A stretch of DNA of 57,750 nt from Pseudomonadota bacterium (lineage in GTDB: Bacteria; Myxococcota_A; Bradymonadia; Bradymonadales; GCA-2716585): the NCBI GenBank assembly GCA_005804885.1, contig SYOX01000038.1, positions 1 to 57,750 on the forward strand, written 5' to 3'. A model generated the notes under the pieces. The model was not told the origin of the DNA, did not search any database, and saw nothing but the letters and a program-made list of their open reading frames with translations. The position numbers and the translations under genes were made by a program. Below are positions 55,335 through 57,750 of this stretch, piece after piece; position 1 is the first letter of the stretch, and every line of letters starts with the position of its first letter.

Positions 55335-56282
55335 ATGAGGTTGATGGAGAAGGTCAGGCACACCATGAAGGCCCGGCGTTACGCCCTGGCGACACAGAAG
55401 TCCTACGGGAGTTGGATCAAGCGTTATCTGTTCTTTCATGAGCTGCGCCACCCGATCGAGATGGGGGCCCAGGAGGTCATCGCCTTTCTGAACTTCCTCG
55501 CCGTGGAGAAGCGAGTGTCAGCGTCCACCCAGAACCAGGCGCTCAACGCGTTGGTGTTCCTCTATCGCGAGGTGCTTCAGGCGCCGCTGCCCACCGACAT
55601 GAAGGGGCTCCAGGCGGCGCACAGGCGAAAGAGACCGCCTGTGGTGCTGACCCACGAAGAGGCGCTGGCGATCATCCAGGCGGTGGAGCCCGGCGTCAGG
55701 CTCGTGGTGCAGCTCATGTACGGATCCGGGCTGCGTGTGGGTGAGGCCGTTGGGCTGAGGATCAAGGATGTGGATCTTGGCAACCGGCGGCTTCTGGTCT
55801 TCGATGCCAAACAACGCGATCGCGAGACGATCCTGCCCCAGAGCTTGAGCGCGGCCCTGGAGGCTCAGATCGAGGCTGTCCTGGATCGATTTGAGCGCGA
55901 TCGCAGGGATGGGGGCGGCAGCGTGGTCTTGCCCGAAGCCCTGCACAGGAAGCTCAAAGCCGATCACGATCCGAGGTGGCAGTTCCTCTTTCCGGCGTCC
56001 TGTCTGCTGCTCAACCCACAGACCGGCCTCAAGGGGCGCTGGCATCTGCACGAGAGCTCTGTGCAAAAGGCCGTCAAACGCGCGACCGTTCTGTATGGGG
56101 TGAACAAGCGCGTGACGTGCCACACCTTTCGCCACACGTTTGCCACCCAGCTCCTCAAAACAGGCACGGACATTCGAACCATTCAGAAGTTGCTCGGACA
56201 CGCCAGCGTCGAGACGACGATGATCTATACCCATGTGCTCGATCTCGGTCCATACGGTGTCCGCAGCCCGATCGACGTGTAA
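55335..56282 (+). CDS. intI: Integron integrase
   Basis: 315 residues from ATG 55335, preceded by GGAGG. It is a tyrosine recombinase with an N-terminal SAM-like domain (YALATQKSYGSWIKRYLFF) and catalytic residues Arg in GSGLRVGEAVGL near 133, His-x-x-Arg in CHTFRHTFATQLL near 264, His in LLGHASVETT near 288 and Tyr in MIYTHVLDLG near 297. Two traits mark it as IntI rather than XerC/D: the extra segment before the HxxR box (about 195-245, ALHRKLKADHDPRWQFLFPA and GRWHLHESSVQKA), and the C-terminal GVRSPIDV. It catalyses cassette insertion and excision at attI x attC. Confidence 0.92.
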   Translation: MRLMEKVRHTMKARRYALATQKSYGSWIKRYLFFHELRHPIEMGAQEVIAFLNFLAVEKRVSASTQNQALNALVFLYREVLQAPLPTDMKGLQAAHRRKRPPVVLTHEEALAIIQAVEPGVRLVVQLMYGSGLRVGEAVGLRIKDVDLGNRRLLVFDAKQRDRETILPQSLSAALEAQIEAVLDRFERDRRDGGGSVVLPEALHRKLKADHDPRWQFLFPASCLLLNPQTGLKGRWHLHESSVQKAVKRATVLYGVNKRVTCHTFRHTFATQLLKTGTDIRTIQKLLGHASVETTMIYTHVLDLGPYGVRSPIDV

Positions 56283-56455
56283 TCAGCGCCGCGTCGCTCA
56301 CGCGCGTCAGGATCGCTCACCTCATCAACAAAGGCGATCGCTCGGAGGCTCTTTTCATTGCGTCCGTCGGGGTATAGTCTGCGCGGCGCCGTGGGGAGGC
56401 GCCGGATCTGGGCGTCCGGGTGGAGTGCGGCGCGGGGGTGATCGAGGAAGGGGCG

Positions 56456-57414
56456 ATGACGCAGGCGAGCCCGAGGGTTGCGGATCTGGACATGGAGGCG
56501 GCCGAGGGGCTGCTGGCCGAGCTGGATCTGGAGGTCGAGAAGTACGTCGGGGAGCTGGACTACCGCTACGCGGCGGCCTACGCCTCGCGGGGGCACATGC
56601 GCTTCGCGGCGGGGGGGTCGGCCGAGTCGGTGCTGGACGACTTCTGGATGGCGTCGCGCTGTCTGGCGGCCAACCCGGGGATGCACCTGATCCGGCACGC
56701 GCCCGAGCAGCTCCTGACGCGCCGGATCATGCCGGTGGAGCTGGGGCTGCTCGGGGGGCAGATCGATCTGGCGAAGCGGCTGGCGGCGGTCTATGGTCTG
56801 CCGCTGGTCATCGGGCGGGCGGGGCTGGCGGACGCGCAGCTGGAGGCGGAACTGCGGACCCTGTCGCCGGGGCTGCTCGGCGAGCCGCTGAGGCACCCGC
56901 AGCACCTGCTTGGGCTGGCGGCGGCGGTCTACGCCGGGTGCCTGGGGTCGGCGGTGCGGGGCTTCGAGGACGAGGTGCGGATGGGCCTGGGCTTGCTCTC
57001 GGGGGCGATCTTTGACGGTGAGCTGACGGCGGCGCAGCACGGCACGATGGCGCGCTACGGCGGCCTGTGTACGGCGCTGCTGGAGCTGACCCAGCCCGGC
57101 GAGCGGCACCTGGAGGCGATCCTGGCCGATCAGATCGAGCGATACGCGGCGCAGACGAGGGCGGCGCACGGCCAGGGGTACGCGAGGCCGACGGCGCCGA
57201 GGCGGTATATGGATACGTCGTCGATGGCGATCCTGGCGCTGGCGAGGCTGGCGGGCTACCCGCTCGGGGCCTTCCCGCCGGATCCGTCGGCGACGCCCAA
57301 CGCGGCGCGGTATCAAGACTTTTTGGACGCGATGGCGCAGCAGCGCGAACAACCGGCCGAGGGCGTGGCGGGCCAGGGGCTCGCCGTCGGAGGCGAAGAG
57401 GGAGAGGAGGAGCC

Positions 57415-57418
<4 letters not shown>
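56456..57418 (+). CDS. Protein of unknown function, coupled to fumC
   Basis: 320 residues from ATG 56456, which follows GAGGAAGGGG; a start at 56420 is possible. The protein is rich in Ala and Leu and looks all-helical, with repeat-like stretches such as [20 protein letters not shown]. The overall look is somewhat like Imm49-type or TPR-like helical proteins. I do not recognise it with confidence. No signal peptide or membrane segment. The stop overlaps the fumC start (ATGA), so it is co-translated with a TCA-cycle enzyme. Codon use is like the chromosome and unlike the integron cassette. Confidence 0.7.

Positions 57419-57750
<332 letters not shown>

Noticed and set aside
55335..56282. A generic XerC/XerD or phage integrase
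   Set aside because: The additional segment before the HxxR box, the GVRSP-type C-terminus and the adjacent attC with opposite-facing cassette genes all fit IntI.

Overview
The window is high-GC bacterial DNA. Its gene content suggests a predatory- or social-type deltaproteobacterial lineage (Myxococcota or Bradymonadota). The clues are cytosolic Ser/Thr kinases and kinase-like proteins, a textbook sigma-54 promoter, many lipoproteins, thrombospondin-3-like calcium repeats with 'NNxPNN' linkers, HEAT and pentapeptide repeat proteins, and an XPB-type helicase. This placement is inference from gene content. No rRNA or complete tRNA is present.

Region by region. 1-140 is the right end of an ISAs1-family insertion sequence, which runs into the 3' end of an M20 amidohydrolase. 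94-6717 is a leftward operon: PHP/CehA-like lipoprotein, PhoB-type regulator, PhoR-type kinase, M20 amidohydrolase. 6940-18803 runs rightward: Ser/Thr kinase, voltage-sensor/RCK potassium channel, a small exported HEAT-like protein behind a sigma-54 promoter, then a coupled DUF58 / transglutaminase / MoxR / TPR operon and mtnC. 18865-29576 runs leftward: pentapeptide lipoprotein, metallophosphoesterase, a 1303-residue pseudokinase-nuclease-helicase fusion, a NodB deacetylase coupled to a GT2 glycosyltransferase, a lipoprotein and a second metallophosphoesterase. 29727-33803 holds an XPB helicase and a large lipoprotein. 33804-34174 is a repeat-rich intergenic region. 34175-39869 holds leftward genes: MORN-like protein, 2OG-Fe(II) oxygenase, acyltransferase, M20 dipeptidase, DUF5713. 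40149-42083 encodes a kinase-like/HEAT/FHA-like protein.

The accessory part begins at 42084. Between 42162 and 43524 lies a mirror-symmetric element: outer hairpins, six 35-bp repeats on each side in opposite orientation, inner hairpins, and a frameshifted IS200/RAYT-type Y1 transposase in the middle. It ends at the start of a CotH-like lipoprotein gene. After a MepA-like endopeptidase comes a Fic gene between IS66 remnants.

49016-56282 is an integron. It has an IntI integrase gene transcribed rightward, an attI-like insertion core and a candidate Pc promoter facing left, and one very large (about 5.9 kb) gene cassette closed by a well-formed 60-bp attC site. That cassette encodes RadC, a type III DNA methyltransferase (Mod) and a type III restriction enzyme (Res), so the integron carries a complete defence system. 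The window closes with a protein of unknown function translationally coupled to fumC, which runs off the end.

The strongest candidates for something undescribed are the integron cassette carrying RadC-Mod-Res, the pseudokinase/Cas4-like nuclease/Dna2-like helicase fusion, and the mirrored 6+6 repeat element around the Y1 transposase.
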